Shown here: piece after piece, positions 17,475-27,496 of the stretch | Layout of the letters: the number at the start of each line of letters is the position of its first letter | Position numbering within the stretch: the first letter of the stretch is position 1 | DNA from: Alcaligenaceae bacterium | GTDB taxonomy: Bacteria; Pseudomonadota; Gammaproteobacteria; Burkholderiales; Burkholderiaceae_B | Assembly (NCBI GenBank): GCA_013416405.1 | Contig: JACCET010000005.1 | Span: forward strand, 124,001 to 188,000 | Length of the DNA: 64,000 nucleotides | Direction of reading: 5' to 3' | The notes under the pieces: model-generated | Databases searched by the model: none | What the model was told of the DNA's origin: nothing | Seen by the model: only the letters and a program-made list of their open reading frames with translations | Program-made: the position numbers and the translations under genes

Positions 17475-19193
17475 TTATAGGCGTGGCACCGCCGCCAACA
17501 AGCGGGCGGTTTCGGGATGCGACGGAGCAGTCAATACATTTTCAGTGGTACCGGACTCGATAATCCGGCCTGCGTGCATGATGGCTATATGGTCAGACAG
17601 ATATTCAACCACGCCGAAATTGTGGGTAATGAATAAATAGGCCATATTCAAGTCATGCTGTAAGGCCTTGAGCAAATCAAGTATCTGCGCCTGTACCGAT
17701 ACATCCAGTGCAGACGTCGGTTCATCGCAAACCAGCACGGCGGGTTCCACCGCCAATGCGCGCGCAATGGCCACCCGCTGGCGTTGGCCACCCGAAAACT
17801 CATGCGGATAGCGGCTTACCGTGTTACTGGGCAAGCCTACGCGATCAAGCAGCTCGCGCAGTCGGGCCTGGCGCTGCCGGCGCGAACGGTCGGGACGCAA
17901 GGCCGCTATGCCTTCATCCAATATTTCCCCCACCAGCATACGAGGATCCAGCGACGCATAGGGGTCCTGGAAAACGATTTGTATGGATCGGCGCAGGTGC
18001 TGCAGACGCCTGCCACGCGCATCAAGCAGGCTGACGCCATCCAGGCTGGCGCTGCCTTCGACCTGCGCCGTTTTATCCAGCAAACGCAATAAAGCCTTGG
18101 CCGTGGTTGTCTTGCCGCAACCGGATTCGCCCAGCAGGGCCAACGTTTGACCGGCGCGCAGCTCAAAACTGACATCCTTCACTATGCTGGTGGATGATGC
18201 ACCACGATGCCACCAGCCTTGCTTGTTGTGATAGGCCACAGATAAGCCCTGCACCGCCAGCAGCGGCTGCTCTGCCTGGTGGGCGCTGCGGGTGTCAGGT
18301 ATCCAGCCTGCAGTAGCCGCCGGCGCATCAGGATTGCCGCCAGATAAGGCCTGCCCACGCTTGGCAAAGGTAGGAATCGCGGCCAACAGCTCGCGTGCAT
18401 AGGGATGGCGCGGCGACGCAAAGAAACTGGCTGCATCGACCGTTTCCACGATTTCGCCGGCACGCATCAAGGCAACATAGTCGGCAACATTCTTGACGAC
18501 GGCCAGATCATGGGTGATCAGCATGATGGCCAGGCCCATTTCTTTCTGGATATCAGCCAATAGCGTCAGAATTTGCGCTTGCACCGTCACATCCAACGCT
18601 GTAGTGGGCTCATCGGCTATCAGCAAGCGTGGCTCGGCTGCCAGTGCGATGGCTATCATGATGCGTTGCTTCTGGCCGCCCGAGAACTGAAAAGGATAGT
18701 CGTCCAGGCGTTTTTCGGCATCGGGAATGCCCACCCGTGCCAGCCACCAGGCAGCACGCGCCTTCAAGGCTTTGCCACGATAAGCCGTATGCGTGCGCAA
18801 GGATTCGGCCAGTTGCCGCCCTACCGTCAGCACCGGATTCAAGCTGGTGGATGGTTCCTGGAAAATAATGCCGATCTGCCCGCCCCGCACCGCACGCATA
18901 CCCTGTTCAGACAGGCTGTTAAGCTCGGTATGCCCCAGCTGAATGCGCCCCGCAGCGATACGGCCGGCTTCGGGAAGCAGACGCAGTAAAGCCAGGGCTG
19001 TCATGCTTTTGCCGCAACCAGATTCCCCCACCAGGGCAAAGGTCTGCCCCTGCTTGATGGCAAGCTCCAGTGACTTGACTGCCTGCACGGTCCCGGCGTC
19101 GCTGGCAATATGAACTGAAAGATCCTGAACAGACAACACAGGCTGTTCAGTGCCGGGCGTATAGGCAGGGTTCAGTATTGCGGGCTGACTCAT
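17475..19193 (-). CDS. Peptide ABC transporter, fused double ATPase (YejF/GsiA-like)
   Basis: Energy-coupling subunit of an oligopeptide-type importer. The 572 residues hold two complete ABC domains in one chain: the first with Walker A GESGCGKSMTALALL, signature FSGGQKQR and ADEPTTALD; the second with GESGCGKTTTAKALL, FSGGQRQR and CDEPTSALD. The Opp/Dpp-type C-terminal extension follows the first domain. Both sites look catalytically intact. Its start overlaps the stop of the upstream permease gene (ATGA), last of a four-gene operon. Substrate unknown; YejABEF homologues take up peptides and microcin C. Confidence 0.92.
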   Translation of the reverse strand: MSQPAILNPAYTPGTEQPVLSVQDLSVHIASDAGTVQAVKSLELAIKQGQTFALVGESGCGKSMTALALLRLLPEAGRIAAGRIQLGHTELNSLSEQGMRAVRGGQIGIIFQEPSTSLNPVLTVGRQLAESLRTHTAYRGKALKARAAWWLARVGIPDAEKRLDDYPFQFSGGQKQRIMIAIALAAEPRLLIADEPTTALDVTVQAQILTLLADIQKEMGLAIMLITHDLAVVKNVADYVALMRAGEIVETVDAASFFASPRHPYARELLAAIPTFAKRGQALSGGNPDAPAATAGWIPDTRSAHQAEQPLLAVQGLSVAYHNKQGWWHRGASSTSIVKDVSFELRAGQTLALLGESGCGKTTTAKALLRLLDKTAQVEGSASLDGVSLLDARGRRLQHLRRSIQIVFQDPYASLDPRMLVGEILDEGIAALRPDRSRRQRQARLRELLDRVGLPSNTVSRYPHEFSGGQRQRVAIARALAVEPAVLVCDEPTSALDVSVQAQILDLLKALQHDLNMAYLFITHNFGVVEYLSDHIAIMHAGRIIESGTTENVLTAPSHPETARLLAAVPRL

Positions 19194-20647
19194 GGGTGGG
19201 CTTCCTGCGTGGCGCGCGATCGCTGCGGCCTGAATCTGCGCATGCGGGGGTCAAAGGCGTCTTGCACCGCGTCGGCAAAGATATTGGCCGACAGCACCAG
19301 GGCCAGCAAGAACACAAAGGCGCCCAGTAGATTCCACCAAACCATGGGATCGCGTGACATTTCCAGACGGGCCGCATCTATCATGGTGCCAAATGACGGC
19401 GTGCTGGGATCAACGCCTATGCCCAGATAAGAAAGCACCGCCTCGTAGAGCACCAGGCTGGAAAACTCCAGCACCAGGGTGATCAGCACGATATGCATCA
19501 GGTTGGGCAAGAGATGACGGTACATGATGCGAATATGCCCTATGCCAAACGCACGCGCCGCCTGCACGTATTCCAATTCACGCAGCTTCAGGGTTTCGGC
19601 ACGCAGCAAACGGCACAGGCCGGCCCAGCCGGTCAGCCCCAGAATCAGGCAAAGCAGGAACAGACGCAGGTCTGCTCTGGCCGCCACGGTGTCGAACATG
19701 CCTGGATTGTTGTCGATATAAACCTGCATCATCAACACACACGCGGCAATCAACAGCACGCCGGGTATGGAAGTCAGTGTGGTGTAGATATATTGAATAA
19801 TGTCATCGACACGGCCTTTGAAGTAGCCTGCGGCAATGCCGAAAATAAGCGCCGGGGGCAGCATGGCAATGGTGGTCAGCGTACCTATCACCAGCGCGGT
19901 GCGCACGCTTTTCAGGCATTGCCACAAGACATCGTTGCCCGTCCTGTCGGTGCCCAGCACATGGTAGTCGGCACCCACCGACAGTGCCACACAAACCAAT
20001 AACAGAATAATGCTTAGGGTTAGCCACATGGGGCGCCACGGAACACCGGACTCGCTGCGCCACCATGCCCGCCAGGCCTGAGCAAGGCCGGCACTGTGTC
20101 GGGTCTGCAACAAGGTCAGCAGGCCTGCAAGCAGCAAAGAAAGCGCCAGCCCCAGGGCAACACCATGGAGCGCACGGCTATAGATATCTGCCTTGTGATC
20201 CGCTTCATTTTGCAACAACAAGCCTGCGTGCTTTAAGCGTGGAAAATCCCTGACCGCCTGCCCATCTATGATTTGTGTTTCCTTGGTGAACTGTCGTATG
20301 GCCAGCGGCGCAGAGTATGTATTCTCGCGCTGGGCCAAGCGGGTCAGGGACAGCAGATCATCAAGGGCGGAACGCAATACCGGCGAATAGACCGGGTCAG
20401 TTTGCGCCACCTGCACGCTACCGGACACCGGAGGCAGCAAGGGGCGATAGTGAACTGAATCAAGCACGCCCAGCACTACAAAAAAAGCCAGCACCACGGC
20501 CGCGCACATGGCCGATGGCGTCTGCCCCACGCTGCGCCAGGCCGAACGCAACGAAGCACTGCGACGGGCACGCAACACATAGATGACGAGTGCCAGCACC
20601 AGGCACAAAACAAAGATATCAGTCCACAGGAAAACGAATTTTGGCAT
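19190..20647 (-). CDS. Peptide ABC transporter permease (YejE/OppC-like)
   Basis: Membrane subunit of the same importer. At 485 residues it is longer than a plain OppC permease; the N-terminal part has an extra membrane segment and a periplasmic loop, as in YejE. The C-terminal half contains the binding-protein-dependent transport domain with LRELEYVQAARAFGIGHIRIMYRHLLPN, the EAA loop that contacts the ATPase. It starts 4 bp after the upstream permease gene and overlaps the ATPase start. Confidence 0.9.
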   Translation of the reverse strand: MPKFVFLWTDIFVLCLVLALVIYVLRARRSASLRSAWRSVGQTPSAMCAAVVLAFFVVLGVLDSVHYRPLLPPVSGSVQVAQTDPVYSPVLRSALDDLLSLTRLAQRENTYSAPLAIRQFTKETQIIDGQAVRDFPRLKHAGLLLQNEADHKADIYSRALHGVALGLALSLLLAGLLTLLQTRHSAGLAQAWRAWWRSESGVPWRPMWLTLSIILLLVCVALSVGADYHVLGTDRTGNDVLWQCLKSVRTALVIGTLTTIAMLPPALIFGIAAGYFKGRVDDIIQYIYTTLTSIPGVLLIAACVLMMQVYIDNNPGMFDTVAARADLRLFLLCLILGLTGWAGLCRLLRAETLKLRELEYVQAARAFGIGHIRIMYRHLLPNLMHIVLITLVLEFSSLVLYEAVLSYLGIGVDPSTPSFGTMIDAARLEMSRDPMVWWNLLGAFVFLLALVLSANIFADAVQDAFDPRMRRFRPQRSRATQEAHP

Positions 20648-20651
20648 GGCC

Positions 20652-21629
20652 TTACTCGAATCGGATCCGAGGATCGGCGAGGGTGTAGGAAATATCGGCC
20701 AGGATCAGGCCAACGATGTACAGTGCCGACCCCAGAAACACCATGGCACGCACTATGGAAAAATCTTGTGCATTGATGGCATCGATGGTGTAGCTGCCCA
20801 GGCCTGGAATGCCGAAAAAGGATTCGGAGATCAGGCTGCCCATGAACAATAGTGGAATGGCCGAGACAGTGCCCGTGAGTATGGGCAGCATGGCGTTGCG
20901 CAGAATATGTCGGAACAGCACCAGGCGTTCCGGCAAGCCCTTGGCTCGTGCGGTACGCACATAGTCTTTACCGGCCTCTTCAAGAAACAGGGTACGGTAA
21001 AACCGCGATTGCGCCCCCAAACCCGAAATAATGCTGACGGCCACCGGCAGCACCAGGAAACGCAGGCTTTCCCAGCCATCAATAAAGCCAGAATAAGGCA
21101 CCCAGCGCAGAATTTTCGCAAACAGCCATTGGCCGGCAATAATGTAGAACAGACCCGAAATGGACAACAGCACGACGCAAAAGACCACGCCTGCAAAGTC
21201 CAGCCGGGTGCCCTTGAAAAACACCAGCAGCAGCGCAAAGGCAATACAGGCAAACAGGCCCAGAACGAAAGTGGGCAAGGCCAGCGCCAGGCTGGGGCCC
21301 ATGCGCTGGCTGATCTCGTAGCCTATGTCTCGGCCCTCGTCCGAAAAACCAAAGTTAAAACGAAGCAAAGGCACCGAACGCTGGTAGAAGATGGTGTCGG
21401 TAAATTTGGCCGCCGCGCTGGCTTCGGTATTGATGAACAGCGGCTTGTCGTAGCCTCTTTCTGTTTTCCAGCGATCAATGGCGCTCTGGCTGACACGCTG
21501 CCCGCCTATGGACAGGCGCGCCATGTCGTCGGGCGTATTTACAGCAAAAAACAGCACGAAGGTCAGCAGGTTCACGCCTATAAGTATCAAGATCCCATAC
21601 AGCAGCCGACGAAGAATGTAGCGGATCAT
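20652..21629 (-). CDS. Peptide ABC transporter permease (YejB/OppB-like)
   Basis: A 325-residue OppB-type permease. It begins MIRYILRRLLYGILILIGVNLLTF, the standard first membrane helix, and has the EAA loop RTARAKGLPERLVLFRHILRNAMLP. I chose ATG 21629 because it overlaps the TGA of the binding-protein gene (ATGA); a longer frame from 21764 would lie inside that gene. The long periplasmic insert after TM1 (FINTEASAAAKFTDTIFYQRSV) is typical of the YejB branch. Confidence 0.92.
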   Translation of the reverse strand: MIRYILRRLLYGILILIGVNLLTFVLFFAVNTPDDMARLSIGGQRVSQSAIDRWKTERGYDKPLFINTEASAAAKFTDTIFYQRSVPLLRFNFGFSDEGRDIGYEISQRMGPSLALALPTFVLGLFACIAFALLLVFFKGTRLDFAGVVFCVVLLSISGLFYIIAGQWLFAKILRWVPYSGFIDGWESLRFLVLPVAVSIISGLGAQSRFYRTLFLEEAGKDYVRTARAKGLPERLVLFRHILRNAMLPILTGTVSAIPLLFMGSLISESFFGIPGLGSYTIDAINAQDFSIVRAMVFLGSALYIVGLILADISYTLADPRIRFE

Positions 21630-23857
21630 GGGCGCCTCTCGTGTTGGATCCGGCTCAGGACGGTTGCCCGGTCGCGGGCACGTGCCATGCGCCAGGCAAG
21701 CCCGGCGCCAAGCAACAGCAGCGCGGCCAGCACCCACAGTGGCCACCAGATCGGAACATTCCACTCCTTGATCTTCTGCTCGCGCAGCGGGGCATCTATG
21801 CGCAGATACTGCAAAGTATTGCGCACCATCTGGGTAGGCTTGGCATTACCGACCCAGGCCTGATAAGCGCCGCCCGACTTGGGAAAGTAGCCAAACATCC
21901 AGGGCGCATCATGCTGAACCAGGGCCACCATCTTGTGCACCAGCGCTTCTTTTTCCGGACCGTCGTCCAGAAAACGCATTTGCTCAAACAGGCGATCGTA
22001 TTCGGGATTCTTGTAGTTCGACGCATTTTCACCACCGTTGTCGGCCTTGGCGTTGGGGCCATACAGCAAGAACAGGAAATTCTCGGCATCGGGATAATCA
22101 GCCACCCAGCCCCACATATACATTTGTGCGCTGCCGTTGCGCATCTTGTCCTGGAAGCGGTTGTAGTCGGTCGCCCGTACTTCAAGCTGAACATGTATCG
22201 CTGCCAACTGCCGGCGCATCCAGTCCAGCGTGGCGCTGGAGCCCATGCCCCCGGCGGAATCAAAATGCAGAATCAGCGGTTTGCCGGTTTTTTCGTCCCG
22301 GCCGTCGGGATAGCCGGCCTGGGCAAGCAGACGCTTGGCATCATCCAGCGGTCGACGCACGGCCCGACCGTTCTCAAACTTATAGACTTGTCGGTTAATA
22401 CCCTGGGGCGGTTCCTGATAGCCCAGCACACCCGGCGGAACAGGGCCCTGGGCTACCTGGCCCTCATTGTTCAGGAAAATGGAAACATATTGCTCCCAGT
22501 CGAAGGCTATGCTGATGGCCTGCCGCAGCTTGCGGTTCTTTTCCTGCTGTTCCGGCGTATCGCCCAGGCCCACAACGGGATCCAGCCAGTTGAAACCCAG
22601 GTAAAACTGCTGGGCCTCGGTCGAACTGCGCAAGACCAGACCGTGATCCTTGTAGAGCGCTGCCTTTTCGGCGGAATCGCCCGCAGCCACCCTCATGGCC
22701 ACGCCATATTCGCCACGATCGACCTGTGGCAGATCGTAATAGCCCTGAAGAAACTTGCCCATGAGGGGCACGCTTTCCTTTTCCAGTGAGAACACAATGC
22801 GGTCTATGAAGGGGGTCAGCTTGCCACAATCGGCCAGCAGGCCGTTCGCCCTATCGGATGGTTCGCCCTGACAGGGATAGGGCTCACCCCGGAAGTTGGG
22901 ATTACGTTGCAGCACATGGCGGCGATTCACGATGGACTCGGCCATCATGTAGGGACCTGTTCCCACGGGCCAGGTATTGAGCGACAAATTGTGCTCTGCC
23001 ATGCCGGGCTGATGATAGAAACGGTCGGCCTCCCAGGGGATAGGCGCGGTAAAGGTCATGGCCAGCCAATATTTGAATTGGGGATACTTGCCCTTGACCT
23101 TGATGCGCAAGGTGTGTGCGTCTATGGCCTGCACGCCCTCGAACTCCGTTTCGCGCAAATCCAGCCAGGCACGCTGCGCATCGTTGCCCCCTTGCTCGCG
23201 CAGCGCCTGTTCGGCCTGCTTCAGGCGGTCGCCGTAGTCGCCAAGGCCCACAATATGCGAGGCCATCACGCCATATATGGGCGAGACGACGCGCGGGCTG
23301 GCCAGCCGACGGAAAGCATAGACGTAATCATCGGCGACCAGCTCGCGCGTGCCGGTATGCTCAAAATCGGTAATGCTGAACTTGCCCTGCAATGCGTGGG
23401 GTTCAATGGGCCAATACAAAGGCTTGCCCGAGTCATCACGCGCAAAGGCCGGATGCGGCTGAAACATGATGCCCGGCTTGATACGCACGTCGTACACGCT
23501 GTATGCCACCTGTGCACCGGGCGCATCATCGGGCAGGCTACGGTCGTGCTCATCGAAATAAACCGGAGGATCTATGGACGCCGCCGCCCTGGGCACCAGC
23601 TTGTAGGGCCGTGCCAGGTAGTGATACCCATACAGCGGTTCGTAAATGGAATAGGTAAAGGGCGTTTCGTCGCCGGAATAGGAACTGGCCGGATCCAGAT
23701 ATTTGGGTGAGCGCTGCGTAAACGCGGTGTACAAGACATTTTCCTGCCACTGCGCCTGCTCGTAAGGACTGTTGACTGGATTACGTGAACATGCTGCCAG
23801 CAGCACTAGCAACAGTGCACCAAACAGGCTGCAAACAAATCGCCAGCTGCCTAGCAC
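21626..23857 (-). CDS. Peptide ABC transporter substrate-binding lipoprotein with C-terminal membrane anchor
   Basis: SBP_bac_5-type periplasmic binding protein of about 743 residues, larger than YejA/OppA (about 540-600). The N-terminus is a lipoprotein signal (LLLVLLAAC). The body has family blocks such as NTWPVGTGPYMM and IAFDWEQYVSIFLN. Unusually, it ends in a second hydrophobic segment (WPLWVLAALLLLGAGLAW) followed by Arg-rich residues, suggesting a membrane anchor at both ends. I chose GTG 23857, which overlaps the nuclease stop by 7 bases; in-frame starts at 23875 (GTG) and 23920 (ATG) are possible. First gene of the four-gene operon. Confidence 0.85.
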   Translation of the reverse strand: MLGSWRFVCSLFGALLLVLLAACSRNPVNSPYEQAQWQENVLYTAFTQRSPKYLDPASSYSGDETPFTYSIYEPLYGYHYLARPYKLVPRAAASIDPPVYFDEHDRSLPDDAPGAQVAYSVYDVRIKPGIMFQPHPAFARDDSGKPLYWPIEPHALQGKFSITDFEHTGTRELVADDYVYAFRRLASPRVVSPIYGVMASHIVGLGDYGDRLKQAEQALREQGGNDAQRAWLDLRETEFEGVQAIDAHTLRIKVKGKYPQFKYWLAMTFTAPIPWEADRFYHQPGMAEHNLSLNTWPVGTGPYMMAESIVNRRHVLQRNPNFRGEPYPCQGEPSDRANGLLADCGKLTPFIDRIVFSLEKESVPLMGKFLQGYYDLPQVDRGEYGVAMRVAAGDSAEKAALYKDHGLVLRSSTEAQQFYLGFNWLDPVVGLGDTPEQQEKNRKLRQAISIAFDWEQYVSIFLNNEGQVAQGPVPPGVLGYQEPPQGINRQVYKFENGRAVRRPLDDAKRLLAQAGYPDGRDEKTGKPLILHFDSAGGMGSSATLDWMRRQLAAIHVQLEVRATDYNRFQDKMRNGSAQMYMWGWVADYPDAENFLFLLYGPNAKADNGGENASNYKNPEYDRLFEQMRFLDDGPEKEALVHKMVALVQHDAPWMFGYFPKSGGAYQAWVGNAKPTQMVRNTLQYLRIDAPLREQKIKEWNVPIWWPLWVLAALLLLGAGLAWRMARARDRATVLSRIQHERRP

Positions 23858-24486
23858 TGCTGCTTCTGCCAGCACTGATAACGCCAGGCCCAGGGCTGGA
23901 CTGGTTTGCCGTCTTGCCAAATACCCACTCGTTTGCTGCGAGCCTGTTGTTCCAGGTCGGGTAGTTTAGGGTCTCGCATGAACTTGCCGCGTTTTTCCAT
24001 ATTGGCCCAGGCCAAGCCCGCCTGCACCTGTTTCTGATTGGCGGTCATACCGTCATCCAGAGGTACATCGCAAATATTGCGCTCGTAGCGGTCTTGTTCA
24101 AAGCACAGCAGTGTTAGTGTTTTGCCGCCTATCAGGCCAGACAGGGCATCGCGTGACTTCTGCGCCATGGGTTGCCCCGGCCGTTCGCGATCTTTGGTGA
24201 GTTCAGGCGCGTCGATGCTGGACATGCGTATACGCTGCTGTTTGCCATTGACCAGCAAAGTGAAGGTATCACCATCTGCCACACGCACCACACGGCCGGC
24301 AAGCGTGTACGATGCACCATCGTGATTGGCCGTGCTTGCCGGGGTCTGCGCCTGAGCCTGCGTTTCGGGCGCAAGTCTGTTCAGCACACCCGTTGCGGCC
24401 AGTGCAATCAGCACGACCACCACCAATACCTGAGACCAGCGGCGCGCCATCAGAGCATTAACCAGCCGTCGTAGCAATGTATTCAT
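23851..24486 (-). CDS. Thermonuclease (SNase)-family protein, membrane-anchored or exported
   Basis: Staphylococcal-nuclease-fold protein of 211 residues from ATG 24486. A hydrophobic segment VLVVVVLIALAATGVL after RRLVNALMARRW is a signal anchor. The nuclease core shows VVRVADGDTFTLLVNGKQQRIRMSSIDAPEL, including the catalytic Arg and Asp/Glu of the motif, then a Cys-containing variable part and GLAWANMEKRGKF. An alternative start at 24552 adds 22 residues before the basic stretch. It sits directly upstream of the peptide transporter genes and overlaps the first; the link in function is unclear. Confidence 0.85.
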   Translation of the reverse strand: MNTLLRRLVNALMARRWSQVLVVVVLIALAATGVLNRLAPETQAQAQTPASTANHDGASYTLAGRVVRVADGDTFTLLVNGKQQRIRMSSIDAPELTKDRERPGQPMAQKSRDALSGLIGGKTLTLLCFEQDRYERNICDVPLDDGMTANQKQVQAGLAWANMEKRGKFMRDPKLPDLEQQARSKRVGIWQDGKPVQPWAWRYQCWQKQQC

Positions 24487-24630
24487 GACTCTGTTCACGC
24501 GTTTCACTATCCCTACATAAAGTAAGCCCCATGCCTGCTGCAGGTGGCGCAACGATTATAGGGGCTGACGCGGCACAGCAAAAGCTGGTTAATCCGTATA
24601 CTACCGGCGGCACTAGCTGGATTGAAACAA

Positions 24631-26271
24631 TCACACAGGCCAGGCCCGCTCCAGCACACTATTCAGGGTCAGTGGCCCCGGCAGCGCCCCATAAACCCGC
24701 CCGGCCAACTGAAAGCGGCTATGGATGAAGGCATCAGCCAGCGCCTGAGGGGCATGCTGGCGCAACAGATTTGCCTGAACCAGCAGGATCAGTTCCTGGG
24801 CAATGTGACGGGCAGCTGCTTGCAGATCAGGACCCGCCAGCGTCAAAAGAGACACTAGTTCCGCGACACGGCGTTTAAGCGCGGGTTCATCGGCGCAATC
24901 GTGCTCAAGACCGTCCAGTAAGGCTACCGCCAATTCCGGATGACGCTTGAGTGCGCGCAGCACATCCAGGCACATGATATTGCCCGACCCTTCCCAGATA
25001 GAATTGACCGGTGCCTCGCGATATAGCCGGGCCATGGGAGCGTCTTCGATATAGCCGTTGCCACCCCAGACCTCCATGCACTCGCCCAGCGCCGAAATTG
25101 TTCGTTTGCATATCCAAAACTTGGCGGCCGGCGTCAGTATGCGACGGCAGGCTTGCTCAAACGGGTCGTTGCTGGTGTCGTCAAACGCACGCGCAAGGCG
25201 CAGCGCCAGCACCGTTGCAGCCTCGCTTTCCAGGGTCAGGTCCATCAGCACGCTTTGCATGAGCGGCTGACGTACCAGTGGTTGCCCGAAGGCAACCCTA
25301 TGATGTGCATGATGCAAGGCCTGCACCAGCCCCTGGCGCAATAAGGCTGCACTGCCCAGCACACAGTCCAGCCGTGTATAAGACGCCATCTCGACCAGGG
25401 TGGCGACTCCGCGCCCAGCCTCACCGACCAGAACACCCGTGGCGTCCTGAAATTCGACTTCGGCGCTGGCGTTGGAGGCATTACCCATCTTGTTCTTCAG
25501 ACGCTGTATATGCACGCCGTTCTTGCTGGCGTCATCCAGCCAGCGCGGCACATAAAAACAAGAGAAAACGTCATCATGACCCGCAAGCACCAGGTGTGCA
25601 TCGGAGGTGGGCGAGGAAAAAAACCACTTATGCCCGGTCAAACGGTAAGGCATGCCACGGCCACCCGTGCCCAGCGGCACCGCGCGGGTGGTGTTGCTGC
25701 GCAGATCGGAACCACCCTGCTTCTCGGTCATGCCCATGCCTATGATCATGGAGGTTTTGTCGGCCAAGGGCAGATCGCGCTCGTCGTATTGCGTTGAGTA
25801 CAACAGTGGCGCCACCGTATCGAACCAAGACTCGTGCTGAAGCACAGGAATGGCGGCCGAAGTCATGGTAACGGGGCATAAGGAACCGGCCTCAAGCTGC
25901 CCGTGCATCAGATAAGTGGCGGCACGTGCAAGCTGTGCGCCCGCTCCAGGCGTTGACCACGCACTGGCATGCATGCCTTGCAGAAAAGCCATGCGCATAA
26001 AGCGGTGCCAGGCAGGATGAAAATGTACTCGATCAACCCTGTGCCCCAGCCTGTCGTAAGTTTCAAGTTCGGGTTTGTGGCGATTGGCCTCGTGCGCCAT
26101 GGCAAAGGTTTCTGCACGGCCCAGGCGCTCACCGTAGTGCAGCAAAGCCTGTTCGTGAGACTGCCCGCCCTCTCGCCTGACGCCTTCTTGTAGCGCGGCG
26201 TCGCTGGTATACAGGTTGTAATCGCCAAGCTCAGGAACCTGGTTGGTGACTTCGTGTGTCGTCCAGCCCAT
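24631..26271 (-). CDS. aidB: AidB-type acyl-CoA dehydrogenase
   Basis: Flavoprotein of the acyl-CoA dehydrogenase superfamily, 546 residues, the length of AidB (about 541) and longer than ordinary ACADs. The N-terminal region NQVPELGDYNLYTSDAAL and VDRVHFHPAWH are AidB signatures, with GMGMTEKQGGSDLRSNTT in the flavin region. AidB is part of the adaptive response to alkylating agents in enterobacteria and has weak isovaleryl-CoA dehydrogenase activity; ada is not in this window. Divergent from the DUF423 gene with 160 bp between. Confidence 0.93.
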   Translation of the reverse strand: MGWTTHEVTNQVPELGDYNLYTSDAALQEGVRREGGQSHEQALLHYGERLGRAETFAMAHEANRHKPELETYDRLGHRVDRVHFHPAWHRFMRMAFLQGMHASAWSTPGAGAQLARAATYLMHGQLEAGSLCPVTMTSAAIPVLQHESWFDTVAPLLYSTQYDERDLPLADKTSMIIGMGMTEKQGGSDLRSNTTRAVPLGTGGRGMPYRLTGHKWFFSSPTSDAHLVLAGHDDVFSCFYVPRWLDDASKNGVHIQRLKNKMGNASNASAEVEFQDATGVLVGEAGRGVATLVEMASYTRLDCVLGSAALLRQGLVQALHHAHHRVAFGQPLVRQPLMQSVLMDLTLESEAATVLALRLARAFDDTSNDPFEQACRRILTPAAKFWICKRTISALGECMEVWGGNGYIEDAPMARLYREAPVNSIWEGSGNIMCLDVLRALKRHPELAVALLDGLEHDCADEPALKRRVAELVSLLTLAGPDLQAAARHIAQELILLVQANLLRQHAPQALADAFIHSRFQLAGRVYGALPGPLTLNSVLERAWPV

Positions 26272-26431
26272 GATGCACCTCGCATTTGAAAAGACGTCAA
26301 TTCATCATAGCACCATGCATGGCTGGGCCAGCCCTGTGACTGCGCGATGGGTTAAAGTTATGGCTAGTCGCAACGCCCTCTTGCCTGCGGACTTTCCGTC
26401 CCTATTTTGTATCAATGACACTGGAAACACC

Positions 26432-26803
26432 ATGACCGATCGCCAACTGATTATTGTTGCAGCCCTGACCTTGCTCGTGGGTGTTGGCGCCGGCGCCTTC
26501 GGTGCTCACGGTCTGAAACGCATGATCACACCCGACATGCTGTCCGTATGGCAGACTGCAGTGCTATATCAGTTGATACACGGCCTGGGCATGCTGGTCA
26601 TTGCCGCCCTGGGCACCCGCATGGGTACGCCACTATTAAGCCTGTCGGGTAGTGTCATGTTCGCCGGCATATTGATATTCAGCGGCAGCCTGTACACACT
26701 AGTACTGACAAACACAAAATGGCTGGGCGCCATCACCCCCATAGGCGGCCTGGCTTTCCTGATTGCCTGGGCCATGGTGGCTATAGCCGCATATCGCTCG
26801 TAA
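26432..26803 (+). CDS. DUF423 (YgdD-like) membrane protein
   Basis: A 123-residue integral membrane protein with four predicted helices. The hallmark GAGAFGAHGLK follows the first helix, and the last helix contains GGLAFLIAWAMVAIAAY. Function of the family is unknown. ATG 26432 gives the family length; a longer frame from 26243 would overlap the divergent promoter of aidB. Confidence 0.9.
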   Translation: MTDRQLIIVAALTLLVGVGAGAFGAHGLKRMITPDMLSVWQTAVLYQLIHGLGMLVIAALGTRMGTPLLSLSGSVMFAGILIFSGSLYTLVLTNTKWLGAITPIGGLAFLIAWAMVAIAAYRS

Positions 26804-26850
26804 TCACCGCCCGGCCAGCACCACAAACACTCTTACACCACGAGAAAGAA

Positions 26851-27471
26851 ATGAACGCTCTTGAGCTGCTAGAACAAAGCCCGGTCATGCCGGTTATTGT
26901 CATCCAGGATATAGACACGGCCGTCGAGTTGGCACGGGCCCTGGTGGCCGGCGGTGTGCGCAGCCTGGAAATCACCCTGCGCTCAGACGCCGCCCTACAA
27001 GCTATCACCCTGATCAGCCAGGAAGTGCCCCAGGCCCTTGTGGGTGTGGGCACCATACGCAATGCCGATCAATGGGATGCAGCAGTCAAGGCAGGGGCGC
27101 GCTTTGGCGTCAGCCCGGGGCTTACCGCCGATATAGCAGCCGCCGTTCAGGCGTCGGGCCTGCCTTTTCTACCTGGCGTTGCCACGGCTTCCGAGTCCAT
27201 GTACGCAGCAGACCAGGGGTTTAGCGTGCAGAAACTCTTCCCCGCCGAAGCGGTGGGTGGCGTTACGCTGCTCAAGGCCCTGCAAGGGCCACTGCCCGAC
27301 ATCATGTTCTGCCCAACGGGCGGTATCAACGCCAACAATGCCGCCAAGTATCTGGCCTTGTCCAATGTGAAGTGCGTGGGTGGGTCATGGCTGACCCCAA
27401 AAGAAGCGGTGGAAGGTCGGCAATGGAGCGTTATCACCGATCTGGCCAGGCAGGCCTGCGAAATCAGCTAA
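26851..27471 (+). CDS. eda: KDPG (2-keto-3-deoxy-6-phosphogluconate) aldolase
   Basis: Splits KDPG into pyruvate and glyceraldehyde-3-phosphate, the last specific step of the Entner-Doudoroff path and of KDG catabolism. The 206-residue class I aldolase has SLEITLRS with the catalytic Glu, the Schiff-base Lys in SVQKLFPAEAVGG, and the phosphate loop FCPTGGINANNAAKYL. AGAAAGAA precedes ATG 26851. It is 47 bp after DUF423 and converges with the KDG-kinase-like operon on the minus strand, its likely source of substrate. 6-Phosphogluconate dehydratase (edd) is not in this window. Confidence 0.93.
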   Translation: MNALELLEQSPVMPVIVIQDIDTAVELARALVAGGVRSLEITLRSDAALQAITLISQEVPQALVGVGTIRNADQWDAAVKAGARFGVSPGLTADIAAAVQASGLPFLPGVATASESMYAADQGFSVQKLFPAEAVGGVTLLKALQGPLPDIMFCPTGGINANNAAKYLALSNVKCVGGSWLTPKEAVEGRQWSVITDLARQACEIS

Positions 27472-27496
27472 GGACCCATCCGGTCAAAACCAGCCC

